From Trypanosoma brucei gambiense DAL972 (taxonomy: Eukaryota > Euglenozoa > Kinetoplastea > Trypanosomatida > Trypanosomatidae), in the NCBI RefSeq assembly GCF_000210295.1, contig NC_026736.1, positions 186,001 through 250,000 of the forward strand: 64,000 bases of DNA, written 5' to 3'. Positions 29,701 to 38,613 of the stretch are shown one piece after another. A program made the position numbers and the translations under genes. The notes below the pieces were generated by a model, which did not search any database, was not told the DNA's origin, and was given only the letters and a program-made list of their open reading frames with translations. Position 1 is the first letter of the stretch, and every line of letters begins with the position of its first letter.

Positions 29701-32700
29701 ATTGAAGGAGATTGGACATCACAGTATGTCGGTAAACTGTTACATCCCGGAGCTGTTTGAGCTGGGAGTGGAGTCTTCTGAGGGGTCACCTCCAATAAAT
29801 CTTGTAACAGAGGTCCCGTGCACTCATGCTCTCCACCTCAGCGTGACGGGTGTTGGACCGACGCTGATTGCCAGTACTCACTTGTTGGATTTTGGACTCA
29901 TTGAGCAAGGGCGGGAGTCTGAAGCGTCTTTTACTGTGACAAACGACAACCCTATTCCTGTTTCCTTTGAGCTACAGGATCCAAAGAAATGCGAGCCTCC
30001 GCGCTTCGTTTTTCTCCCGCAATCGTTCCGTCTCGGTGTCGGTGAGTCAGTGGAGATTACTGTGTACCGCCAAGCTGTGGATATCACCGAGCCACAGACA
30101 TTCTTTGAGTTAGTGGTGCCAAATGGTGGATCAATAGCAATCGAAACGCGAGCGGACATTCAGTTGCAAACATTGGTGTTACGCGAAACCGTCGTCAATT
30201 ACGGTGTGGTGCCCAATGGATCTTGGACGACGCAGTCGTTTGTTGTGTCGAATCCGTTTGCCTCTGACATACCGTATACTGTCCAAGCCGTGGACGTGCC
30301 GCCGAATATTATGGTTCAGGTGCCACCCTCTGGTGTGGTGCGTGCAGGCTGTGTAGATGTCCAAATACCAATTCGCTGCGCATTTAGTGTCGTTGCAGCT
30401 GGAGGTAGGAAAAGGGCTGTCGTCAGTTTTAAGAATATGCGTACTACGCAGGAAATACTAGTAGAGCTTTGCTGCGAAAAGATCAGTGAACTTACGGTGG
30501 CGATCGATCTTATTCCCGTCCCGAAGGTATCGGAAGGCACTTGCTGCATGGCGTACACTCCCCCAATCCTGCCGTCGAATTTACCTGAAGCGCCAGAAAT
30601 GGAGATATCTTCGTACATTGAGTCGGTTCTGCGTAACCTTATAGAGCTTGAGGTTCTGAAGTGTTGCGTTCCTCGCAAGAGCAGGAAAGAGAGTTTTAGT
30701 GCCGCCGTTGATGATACTGTCACAAACTCTGTTTCTGCCTTGGACGCCATGGCAAGCGCGTCCGGAGCTGGAGGGACCGGGGAATTGGTTTTACGACCGT
30801 ACTGTCCACCTGTGCATCTCCGTGCTTTACTACCTCATGGAGAGCCTGTATGGTCGGAGTTGGTAGTTTTGCGTATAACCAATTTGACTGGCTGCCATAG
30901 TACGTACGGTGTCAACTGCACGCAGTATGGCTTCAACCAGACTCTAGTCGATATGCGTCGAAGTCCCACAGTGGGCCGTGCAACCTCGAAGTCTATGACA
31001 ATGACGGCTTCTAGCATAGCGGCCACGTCAAAAAATCGCGGTAGGAGCAGGGACGGTACCACTAGCAGGAGACGTGACTCCCGGCGTACCTTCGTCGGCA
31101 GTCCCGACAGTAGGCACCCCTTTTCAGCGGGGTATGCGGATGGTGACGACACAAAAGGCAAAAAAGCCGTCGTGCAACCGACTTTCTGGTGCAAGAACTT
31201 GGATGGCTCAGAACAGAGGGAGCGTGAGCGTCGCGCTGCGCTGGTTGGTGCTCAGGAGGCTTTACTTGATGGTCGTGGTTGTGCCACCATCTTTGGTGGA
31301 CCAACAGCTGGTGCGTTGAATCCTTTTGCCGAGTCAAAACTTCCCTTAACGCTTTCTGCCAACCTTCCCGGACGATACGAGGAGACCCTCAAGGTACACT
31401 GTGGTAACATGCCTCCCGTGCACATCCCAGTATCACTGGAGCTTCGTGGGAGACCCGTTCTTTTAGATTCCACTACTGCGGGTTTGTTGGTATCGGACGG
31501 CAAGGAGATTCTCTTAATGCCGTCAGTTCTTGCTGGTGTGGGGCGCTCTCAGCGCACGCTGCGGCTCGTCAACCGTCTTCCGCGAGACGTGAATGTGTCA
31601 TTTAAAATATTTCTGACAAACGTAACATTCTCTGTTTTTGCAGTTGATGACAATGTGGAGGCCAATGCTGTAACGCTTCATCTCGGGCCTGTGACAGAGG
31701 AAGATCACCGACGTGAATCTGAAGGAAAGGGTGAGGTGGCCGCCGCACCTGAGAAGTTCTTTCTACCCGCGATGGGTTCGCAGTTGGTGACAATTGAATA
31801 CGCTCCGGATGCAAACTTTGTGGGAGCCAACTGTTCTGAGCGGAAGTGGCTCGGTGGTGTTATTATCACAGCTGAATATGCTGACACGTCTTTTAACGAT
31901 GCTTTTATCATTGATGAGTTTTATCGAATACATCCTCAATACCGGCCTATTGACCGTGTCGTTAAGAAATCTGCGCGTGAAGGTGACGCCGCGTGGACGA
32001 AAAGCCTTCTGCGACCCGCTGCAGTGTTGAAGGTGCGGCAACCTGTGATCACACGGCCTGGTTTAATAAAAAAGAGCACCATCATCGTACCCGAGCTGGG
32101 CGTAGCTAGTTTTTCGAAGCGGAGCGGAGCATCCCGACGCAGATCTCTTCCGATTTGTTCTGATTCATTTTTGGGGGACCACACAGCTTTCAGTGGTGAC
32201 GACACCACTGACTCCGACGAGGAGGGGGCGGAAGCATCGGCTGTAATACGACAGACGGAAACTGGTCGAGCCCAACGTCATGATGTATTACGTTCCTCGA
32301 CTTCTCTAGAGGGGGAGCGCATGGAGTTGCTTTCATTCATTGAGAAGCGCCGGCAAGAGATGATGGAACACAGCAGGCGCTACTTTGTTCCCATAGAGTT
32401 GGAATTACAGGCCCTATGCGGCGTGGCCCAGCTAACTGTGGAACCATCGGAGAACCTGGTTCGTTTTCCTACCTGCGTCGACGGACAGCGATGTACGCAA
32501 ACAGTTCTTTTAACGAATAGAAGCTGTGCTGTGATGGCGTTTATGTTGGACATACCTTCCCCTTCATTTAAATTGTTGAAAGCCCGCCTCATATTTTCCG
32601 ATAAAGACTACAAGCAGCTGGAAGTGGAGGATGAGGAGACTCTCATATGCCGGAAAGCTTTAGAGAGTTTGAAGTGGTGCGGTGTGGAAGAGCGCCAAAA

Positions 32701-33757
32701 GGCACGACGTGTGGTGTCACTGGGTCAAAGCAAAGAAAATACAAATAAGGGGTGCACCCAAATTGTGTTGGAAAAATACCCTACTCAAAATCAGCGGCCA
32801 ACGTCTCGTGGAAGTGCGTCCACAACTGGTGTCGTTGTAAACAAGTACCAACTGTTCCCTCATGATTCGTTACAGGTGGTGCTCGAGTATCAAAGCCAAT
32901 CAAAGGCAGAGAGGGATGCCTTGGCGTGTGAGGGTGCAACAGTCACAGGTGAGCTTAATATTCTTTACCTCCCTGCTGACGTTGCTATCGTGAAGCAGCA
33001 GCAAAGTGGTGCAGTTGAGGGTAAGAAGCCATTTCATCCACCACCCGTATTGGAGCTTAAGCAAAGCATTCCCCTTTCCTTGAGCTTTTTGAACCCGTCT
33101 GTAACTAGTTCACCCTCATTCCTTTGGTTCTTCCCTGGTCAGCAGATTCATGACGGACGTCAGCAGCCCTCGTACGTTCAGAAACTGCGGTTGATGAGCT
33201 TGCACCCCTCACCTCTCTCCTTCAAGCTATCTGTGGGAAGCACGGCCGCTAACATTGGTTTGGTGCCGGCCCGTTGCAATGCGACACCAGCCCTTGGGAA
33301 TCTCAGCGGTGTTGCCGGTGAGCCACGGAAGGCGATTCGCCAGCTAACCTTGGCAGACGAGACACACAATGTATTCACACGTGAGCGAAAAATACGGGAG
33401 ATGAAATGTTACATCAAAGATGATAATCCGCCTGCTGTTGGTGGTGTATGTGTGGAGGGCTGTGCCCCCCAAGACGGGAAAGGGGCTACGCGAGAGTTGC
33501 AACCTCGTTCAACACCATATGATAGGGAGAAACTGCTGGTAATTGAAGATGCGAGCCGCTTCACAATCACCCCCATGGAAGGCATCATTCCCGCGGCCAC
33601 AAGGGGTGGCCAGCCTGGAGTTTTTGAAATTTTGGTGGAGTTTAAAGAACACGCTAACATGCGCTTCGAGGCTGCATTTGATGTACTAATTGGAACTCAC
33701 CATGCAAAGGCTTCAAGTTTCTTTCTCCGTGGTGACAGTCGTGAAACAGAGATTTAG
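26771..33757 (+). CDS. Giant MSP/ASH-domain protein, probable axonemal (HYDIN/DLEC1/CFAP-like)
   Basis: The protein has 2328 residues from ATG 26771; six bases upstream a GTG extends the frame and is ignored. The N-terminal 450 residues are mostly disordered, with a short poly-Gln (near residue 45) and a possible coiled coil around residues 138-160. From about residue 430 to the end there are repeated immunoglobulin-like modules with the MSP/ASH pattern. These include F.FHSFTKHFQLENIGSDAI, LLDFGLIEQGRESEASFTVTN followed by PIPVSFEL, and NYGVVPNGSWTTQSFVVSN, each with later PF..LP- or E-rich strands. Such arrays occur in HYDIN, DLEC1, CFAP47, CFAP65 and CFAP74, which build central-pair projections and related axonemal structures. 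I cannot tell which orthologue this is. A Ser/Arg-rich insert lies at residues 1395-1470. Confidence 0.8.
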   Translation: MDQPERLVESLVDSSWVVCGTELFADELKDLEHLEEMDEKLASQQQQQQHRSEVVDGCDVLRESYDGSAWSQERRTTSKPRKSPTFSKQKLPDRPSSRASTGGQAKEPSSICSTAASVHVKTEKVVNVAENRGQDLYKQMLQALKQQIRQVREEADLRRSATRRQLRFFSARNVDEYLPSEILRGAPEKHYQWRSEVSGLDYVTEDVWRRTPHQDDAASSPSPSVTDSRSALTILQTPYGSGTSYPAICDFTIDPINFMAEINVALEKNHGVRIVTKESQPPAEEPDPSMLLSNQLCEMLEHQPGPMMDLKEPTWFNTVLPPIASKMEEKWVVDNSEGQMPWSGVGPTKKVKGGGVERLQLAFPPLPARAGQDSRVASGGTATKRAAVGSTTDGCNSSKYTGAGRSAIGDMDKLVRCSATDDTVRLRAKAGTKTTRTVRFTNHCTRHLAMRLQPATHPWLKYSIVKASAGKPLAASSGLCTALDKPVTFFEYIDVVITFEPQTVREPSIAEVLRIGYCVELNIRSGEGAQWHFLEVTVLCDTQQPEFRLVPLEKVADRRKEAADTSAEDSSRTTRVNSRASKKDYITTCEFPCTFVFHSFTKHFQLENIGSDAIISLGTSSSCFKITSPLEEDIEIPGGSTVEIAVCFCPLSEAHYDAEQLFVTVRDERNGPVLAKHTFNLRGESALPHIDLLRIGPMELSPFEGDECSSVPQYFLPETTLGEEVVEEVVVRNNCPIAVEYFWQVATVGGGPSGAQLRITPCRGEFLPKQDTRFTVTLKPSVVEPFAAVLNLFLEGLPRIPIEGELGRTVDSCGPPLLPPQNDSRIAELDATKGVLRLLSRSRMVPALPEPEQLRRLMDPCGALKNIMKPQSSECSGVFASGFYLFADPSPPRLMLIPDRFDEGLECLINGENARRVVLRNTSHRLLHFIFDPTPQECPVGVCFPATYDPETVDVRFEPRAGRVPPQGSVPITFFYTLKEIGHHSMSVNCYIPELFELGVESSEGSPPINLVTEVPCTHALHLSVTGVGPTLIASTHLLDFGLIEQGRESEASFTVTNDNPIPVSFELQDPKKCEPPRFVFLPQSFRLGVGESVEITVYRQAVDITEPQTFFELVVPNGGSIAIETRADIQLQTLVLRETVVNYGVVPNGSWTTQSFVVSNPFASDIPYTVQAVDVPPNIMVQVPPSGVVRAGCVDVQIPIRCAFSVVAAGGRKRAVVSFKNMRTTQEILVELCCEKISELTVAIDLIPVPKVSEGTCCMAYTPPILPSNLPEAPEMEISSYIESVLRNLIELEVLKCCVPRKSRKESFSAAVDDTVTNSVSALDAMASASGAGGTGELVLRPYCPPVHLRALLPHGEPVWSELVVLRITNLTGCHSTYGVNCTQYGFNQTLVDMRRSPTVGRATSKSMTMTASSIAATSKNRGRSRDGTTSRRRDSRRTFVGSPDSRHPFSAGYADGDDTKGKKAVVQPTFWCKNLDGSEQRERERRAALVGAQEALLDGRGCATIFGGPTAGALNPFAESKLPLTLSANLPGRYEETLKVHCGNMPPVHIPVSLELRGRPVLLDSTTAGLLVSDGKEILLMPSVLAGVGRSQRTLRLVNRLPRDVNVSFKIFLTNVTFSVFAVDDNVEANAVTLHLGPVTEEDHRRESEGKGEVAAAPEKFFLPAMGSQLVTIEYAPDANFVGANCSERKWLGGVIITAEYADTSFNDAFIIDEFYRIHPQYRPIDRVVKKSAREGDAAWTKSLLRPAAVLKVRQPVITRPGLIKKSTIIVPELGVASFSKRSGASRRRSLPICSDSFLGDHTAFSGDDTTDSDEEGAEASAVIRQTETGRAQRHDVLRSSTSLEGERMELLSFIEKRRQEMMEHSRRYFVPIELELQALCGVAQLTVEPSENLVRFPTCVDGQRCTQTVLLTNRSCAVMAFMLDIPSPSFKLLKARLIFSDKDYKQLEVEDEETLICRKALESLKWCGVEERQKARRVVSLGQSKENTNKGCTQIVLEKYPTQNQRPTSRGSASTTGVVVNKYQLFPHDSLQVVLEYQSQSKAERDALACEGATVTGELNILYLPADVAIVKQQQSGAVEGKKPFHPPPVLELKQSIPLSLSFLNPSVTSSPSFLWFFPGQQIHDGRQQPSYVQKLRLMSLHPSPLSFKLSVGSTAANIGLVPARCNATPALGNLSGVAGEPRKAIRQLTLADETHNVFTRERKIREMKCYIKDDNPPAVGGVCVEGCAPQDGKGATRELQPRSTPYDREKLLVIEDASRFTITPMEGIIPAATRGGQPGVFEILVEFKEHANMRFEAAFDVLIGTHHAKASSFFLRGDSRETEI
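26893..26919 (+). repeat. CAG/CAA tract encoding poly-Gln
   Basis: CAGCAGCAACAACAA-type codons in the N-terminal part of the ASH-domain protein, giving six Gln in a row. Confidence 0.8.
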
Positions 33758-34531
33758 TCTGGACAGTTTGTTTCGGCTGTTTATTGAGCATTGGACTGCT
33801 CGGTGCGTGAGAGAAAAGACAAATTTCCCCCTTTAGAGTGCAGGGGTTTGGCCACTCACTTTTCTACTAAGTTGGACTTGATGTATAAGAAACACGCAGA
33901 AAATAAAACAAAAAAAGTGAAAACAAGAGAACGCCACATGATTCACCTGTTTTTTGCATTATCAATGGCAGAATAGAAGAGCATGGCGATGCTGATTCCC
34001 ACTCTATTGTTGTTTGTGCAGGCTTTTTTTTTTTTTTTGCCTGCGGTGGTGTGAGTGTGTACAGAACAGGTAGCATTATATATGTATACCGAATTGTTTG
34101 AACTATTATTATACTTTGGGATTGCCACTCTTTTCCCCATTTGTCAATTTAACTTTTCCATTCCCCTTTCTTTCTGTTTCTCCCCCGCTAAAATGTACTT
34201 GGTTCAGAAGCACAGGAAAAGAAAAGGATATTGGAGTACAAACCGTGGCCACTGGGCCTCCTCTTTTTTTTTTAACATAGACAGTTTAGCATCAACAGAT
34301 ACATTACTGTGTTACGACCCTTCCCTTTTGCTTTTTTTGTTTTCTCAGAATCATTCTAAAGGTACCCTTTCACTTTTTGTCATCGTTGTTACCACCACTC
34401 CTGTTGTCTGCAACGCAGCAGAGAGAGAGAGAATTCGAAGACCAGCGGCTCCGCACAGCGCTTGGGGAGTACCTTTTTTTTTAAAAAAACAACTATTGTT
34501 TGTTTTACGAAGTTCGGGGCCTGGGGTTGCC
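33758..34531 (+). other. Intergenic region; long in-frame extension rejected as leader sequence
   Basis: The frame of the next gene is open back to 34055, but this part is pyrimidine-rich and includes a T run at 34026-34038 and a clear acceptor at 34320-34348 (AG 34347-34348). No ATG occurs between that AG and 34532. I therefore treat it as untranslated. Confidence 0.6.
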
Positions 34532-36853
34532 ATGAGTTTGCATGTCGGTAACGGTTTGCAGCAAATGGAGAAGAAACAATGTGTCTCCTCGTGCCTGCTG
34601 CTGACGTCGCTGCACGTGCGAGGGCCCCTGCCCCTTCCGTCAGCGCGGTCGTTAGTTGCCAGTGTTTGTGTCGGTACTTCTTCCATTACGACAGATGTTT
34701 TGCAGCCCGTGATGTCAGATGAAGTGAGTGGTTCTTCCGTGCCTTTGTCTCCGGTGTTTCAGCGCGCTTCGTCGACTCATCAGCGGTTGGCCTCCGCCAG
34801 CAGTGTTATTGGGTTGGAACCTCTTCGCATTATGTTTCCTCTCATCGACGACGACGCATGTCACGGTGACGGCGGCTCGGGTTCTGCACAACCGCACAAG
34901 TACGAGTTTTGTATAGGATTGCGCGAGGCTGATAGCAATGCGTTATTAGGCGTCGCCATATGTACGCGGTCGGGCGCGTGGTTCCCCTTCAAACCATGTG
35001 GGGGATCTGCACGTATAACGTTTAGATACTGTGAGCAGATGGAACGGAAGAATCGAATACTGCGGCACTTACAGGAGGCGCAGTTGTATCCAACTTCTTC
35101 TGACACGAAGATGCAGTCCGATGCTTCGTGCAAGCTGGAGGCCTCGTCTTCCTTTCTTGCACCTACCGCCTCCTCTGTTCTCTCAGCAAGTACATCCTTC
35201 GTGGACGGTGGCGGTCCGGGGAAGGGTTCCAGGCCCACACACAGTGGCTTGTCGGCCACCGATGCACTTGCCGTTGCGCGGCCGCATTCAGCGTGTTCCT
35301 CACCAAACTTTCCGCTGCTTCCTGCAACCGACACAAAAGTCAAACCGGAAAATGAACATTCAAGTCACATTATGTCCGTTCCCAACGTTACAACTGAGGG
35401 ACCACGCCACCTTGCGAGTTCGAATGTTGCCACCAGTCAAACATGCAAGAAGGAACCGCGCAGAAATTATCATTGTGGATTAAATCCTATCTCTGTAAAT
35501 GGTTTCTTTACAACATCTGATCCGTGCCCCCCTGGTGGGTTGCGGGAGCGTGAGGGCCAGCCGCGCAGCCTTGTCTTCTCGAACATACATGTGAAGGGCT
35601 TCTTTCCACTTTCCCTAACCGGTAGTTGGCGATTGGAGTTCCTAATACCGCACCCCTGCATACCGGTTACGAAGCACACGGTAACTGTGCCAGCTACCTT
35701 CGACACGGACGGCAGCAGCGCACTTCGTGACACTCTCACGGTTGACCTTCCGTTATTCCTTAGAGGTGAGGTGCAGACGCGGCTGCGCGCCACGTGGGTC
35801 GACAGCAATAATTTGGACGATATAACGGAGGTACCCACGGTGGTGGAGTTTGACCCTATTGTTATCAAAGTAGGAGGAAGTGAGGTGTGTCAGCAGGAAA
35901 GGCGTTACCACAAGCTAGTTAGGCACAGTGCGGAGAAGTTCACGCTGTCCGAACTCGGCGTGCAACTGCTAGTGGCATTAAAGTATTTTGCCCCTCATCG
36001 GGAGGGACAGAACGGTCGACCCACCAGCGCACATTCAGACGCTCGACTTTGGAGGTCTGCGATGGCTTGGAGGGAGGGAGAAAAGGATGCTGACGCTGTG
36101 AAAACTAAGGGTAACGGTCTTGGCAAAGGAGGGGACGGAGCAGATATGGACGTACGTTTGCCTGAACTACAGACAGCTGCAACTCCAGATGGGAAGAACA
36201 TGAGCAAAAACAGTATATTTACTGAGGAAGCGATGTCCGCAAAGGCCCTTTCGTTTGGTGATAACGCTAGCCAATCGAATGCCCACAGGAGTCCACCTTC
36301 CAAGGAGGTGCCTCCTCCACGACGGGCTTCCAAAGAGGAAGTTCGTAACCCAGGAATGGGCCACTTTAGTACGCTGAAACCTGCAACTAATGCACAATTG
36401 GTTGCGTCAATGGACGATTTAGTGCCGTGCTACACTGAAGAGCAGCGGAGGGCTGTTTTTGCTCTCTACGACACTAACAACAGAGGCTACATGACACAGG
36501 AGCAAATACTTCACTTCTGTCGTGCTCATGTAGCCCTGTTCGATGGACACCAAAACGATGCGAATATTGTGCGGCTACTTCAATCTCTGTTCCCCCGAAT
36601 GCCCCGGAGGCGTATGAATGCTACAGAGGCCGCTGCAAAAGCCACATCCTCCTATTTACTGCAATCCCGTAAGCCTTGTGCACCGGCGCTGGAACAGCGC
36701 TTAAAAAATAGAGGACTACAAACACCAAGTGGGCGTCCGACATCAGGTCAGCACACGGCGGGTGGCTCCCCGCAGGGCGCGTTAGGCTTGCCGAGGAGGT
36801 GCATTACGTATGACATATTTGAGGTTATTGCCCTTCGCCTTGCCGGAATGTAG
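34532..36853 (+). CDS. Unrecognised protein with an EF-hand-like C-terminal segment
   Basis: The protein has 773 residues from ATG 34532, the first ATG after the acceptor at 34347-34348. I do not recognise the family. Residues about 115-180 and 315-450 look folded and rich in beta strands (YEFCIGLREADSNALLGVAI; LVFSNIHVKGFFPLSLTGSW; RLEFLIPHPCIPVTKHTVTV). They are separated by long Ser/Pro/Thr-rich linkers. Residues 635-690 contain one EF-hand-like unit, YTEEQRRAVFALYDTNNRGYMT, whose loop has Gln in place of the usual Glu at position 12, so calcium binding is doubtful. The gene directly follows the giant ASH-domain protein, but co-transcription implies no shared role here. Confidence 0.8.
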   Translation: MSLHVGNGLQQMEKKQCVSSCLLLTSLHVRGPLPLPSARSLVASVCVGTSSITTDVLQPVMSDEVSGSSVPLSPVFQRASSTHQRLASASSVIGLEPLRIMFPLIDDDACHGDGGSGSAQPHKYEFCIGLREADSNALLGVAICTRSGAWFPFKPCGGSARITFRYCEQMERKNRILRHLQEAQLYPTSSDTKMQSDASCKLEASSSFLAPTASSVLSASTSFVDGGGPGKGSRPTHSGLSATDALAVARPHSACSSPNFPLLPATDTKVKPENEHSSHIMSVPNVTTEGPRHLASSNVATSQTCKKEPRRNYHCGLNPISVNGFFTTSDPCPPGGLREREGQPRSLVFSNIHVKGFFPLSLTGSWRLEFLIPHPCIPVTKHTVTVPATFDTDGSSALRDTLTVDLPLFLRGEVQTRLRATWVDSNNLDDITEVPTVVEFDPIVIKVGGSEVCQQERRYHKLVRHSAEKFTLSELGVQLLVALKYFAPHREGQNGRPTSAHSDARLWRSAMAWREGEKDADAVKTKGNGLGKGGDGADMDVRLPELQTAATPDGKNMSKNSIFTEEAMSAKALSFGDNASQSNAHRSPPSKEVPPPRRASKEEVRNPGMGHFSTLKPATNAQLVASMDDLVPCYTEEQRRAVFALYDTNNRGYMTQEQILHFCRAHVALFDGHQNDANIVRLLQSLFPRMPRRRMNATEAAAKATSSYLLQSRKPCAPALEQRLKNRGLQTPSGRPTSGQHTAGGSPQGALGLPRRCITYDIFEVIALRLAGM

Positions 36854-36969
36854 AGAGAGAGAAAAGAGAAGGAAGTAAAAATAAGTCCGTCATCACCGTC
36901 TTTCACGGAGCGCGCGAGTGGCGGTCTTTTTTGCGATGGAAACCAAATTACCCAAATCATCATCGATTA

Positions 36970-36990
36970 CGGAGGAGGAGGAGGAGGAGG
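36970..36990. repeat. GAG trinucleotide repeat
   Basis: About seven GGA/GAG units in the 5' part of the spacer. Confidence 0.85.
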
Positions 36991-37252
36991 AAGCAGGAGT
37001 AACAAGTGGGAGTGGTATATGAGGGAGCATGTGTGGGAGTTGCGTGTTGACTCCTTCACTTAAAAACAGCTTATTTGGATGCGCGTTAGAGTGCTGCGGT
37101 GACCGGTAAGCCGACACTGCGCGGTGGGATCCTTCACACTGCTGTCGGTGGTTTCCTTTGTTTTTCTTTCTTTCTTGTTCGTAGTTGTTAAACTTACCTT
37201 TGTTCTTTCCCATCCACTCTTCGCTTCTTTATTTGCTTATTTCTTTTCCCAT

Positions 37253-37277
37253 TACTATTATTATTATTATTATTATT
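37253..37277. repeat. ATT trinucleotide repeat
   Basis: About eight TTA/ATT units within a pyrimidine-rich stretch. Confidence 0.85.
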
Positions 37278-38150
37278 TTCATCATTTTTGTTGTTTTTTC
37301 TCTCGCGGTGGATACCTCGCTATGTTTGCTCGACTTCGCTATATGCTAAATGGGCCAGGTAAGAGAATGATTGGAATGAGCGGCATTGAAACCGCAGGAG
37401 CACGTTTTTATGGGGAGGAGGAGGACGATTTGTTTATAGAGAAAAGAGGAAATGATTAAAAAAAGAGCAATTGGCTAGAGTTGCTTAGAATGTAATACAA
37501 GAAGTGGTGGTTGTGGGAGAGAGTGAGTCAATGTGATAATCGGCAAGAGCAGGTAGCACAAATAAGTTTGGTTTCCCCTCTCTTGCTCTTACAAGCATAA
37601 ACGCAGGCACCCCACGGGGAGAAGCGCAACCATATACGTACTTGGTTGTGGTGTTAAAGAAGGGTCGAAACCGAGGGTAGCCTGCTTGTATCTGTGCGTT
37701 TACGCCACTATGATTTACCGGGTGCGTCACACACTGTTGTGACCAACGTGATGTACTTTTCTTCTTAACACGCTGAGCCTCTTTTCAGGAGAAGGTTAGA
37801 AGCACTGAAAAGAAAGGAGTAGGTCCAAAAACAACATGTGACCGTCAGTTGCTCTCACATTTCTCAGATTTTAAGATAAAATTGGACTATGCTGTGAGGA
37901 CGGGCGTTGTGGGGTATGCGTTCCACGAGTCATCCATATAGACGCACTCCTTGAACAAGAGGGGCATGATCATTTACAAGTTCGCAACCCACTAAAGGAT
38001 GACAAAAAAACACCGGCGGTAAGGCAGCGTCTGCAAAGCTAATAGTAGCTGTGTGCAAACGGTGCTCAAACAATTACTTACTTATGAAAACAGGTATATG
38101 CACATGCGCATTTGGAAAACATTTTATCCTTTTCACCTCGAGAGGATTCT

Positions 38151-38341
38151 CTTCGATGTTGTGGCGTGGTGTGTTGTGTTGTGTTATCCTTTCCCGCAGG
38201 TATGTTATTAGTGGTGAACCCAACTCTTTGTAGCTAACCGCATGACACGTTAGAGGCCTCAACCCTTCGCATATCGCTTAATGGTGTTTTTTCTCTCTAA
38301 TCTTTTTTCCTTTCTTGACGTGAACTGTTGCGGTTAGTTGG
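38151..38341 (+). repeat. Dispersed about 190-bp non-coding element, copy 2
   Basis: This is the second copy of the element at 22763-22948, same orientation, 191 bp against 186 bp. The difference in length is one extra GTGTT-type unit near 38170. The inverted repeat CTAAC...GTTAG is at 38234-38238 with 38249-38253, with one substitution in its loop; GAGGCCTC follows. Flanking sequence on both sides diverges abruptly. Confidence 0.95.
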
Positions 38342-38613
38342 GTTCACATGCGCTACTTTTGACCTCCTCATCTTTGTGTATTGTCAGTCACGTAGGTGCA
38401 GGCATCGGCTGCATTTGTATGTAGGGGTACTTATGCGAGCACGTCTGCATGTACAAGTTTCTGGCGTAACGGCATCAGTGACTGCACCGCCGTCTCTGTG
38501 TGCAATGCGCGCCAGAATCGGCAGAAGAGCTATCCGTGTTTCCGTAATGCCCTACCCCGTATTTCATCAATTCATTACTTTTCCATACTTTTTTGTTACT
38601 AGCCAAATTTAGG

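Larger units (their letters stand above)
36854..38613 (+). other. Longest spacer of the window; holds copy 2 of the dispersed repeat
   Basis: No convincing gene is seen in 1.76 kb. It contains a GAG repeat (36970-36990), an ATT repeat (37253-37277), and the element at 38151-38341. A 45-codon ATG frame at 37322-37459 follows a pyrimidine tract but lies before the first AG, so it is doubtful. The likely Sec24 acceptor is AG 38601-38602 or 38611-38612 after a T-rich tract at 38578-38597. Confidence 0.55.

Noticed and set aside
37322..37459. 45-codon ATG frame after an ATT repeat and pyrimidine tract
   Set aside because: The first AG after the tract (about 37354) lies inside the frame, so the ATG would not be in the mRNA.
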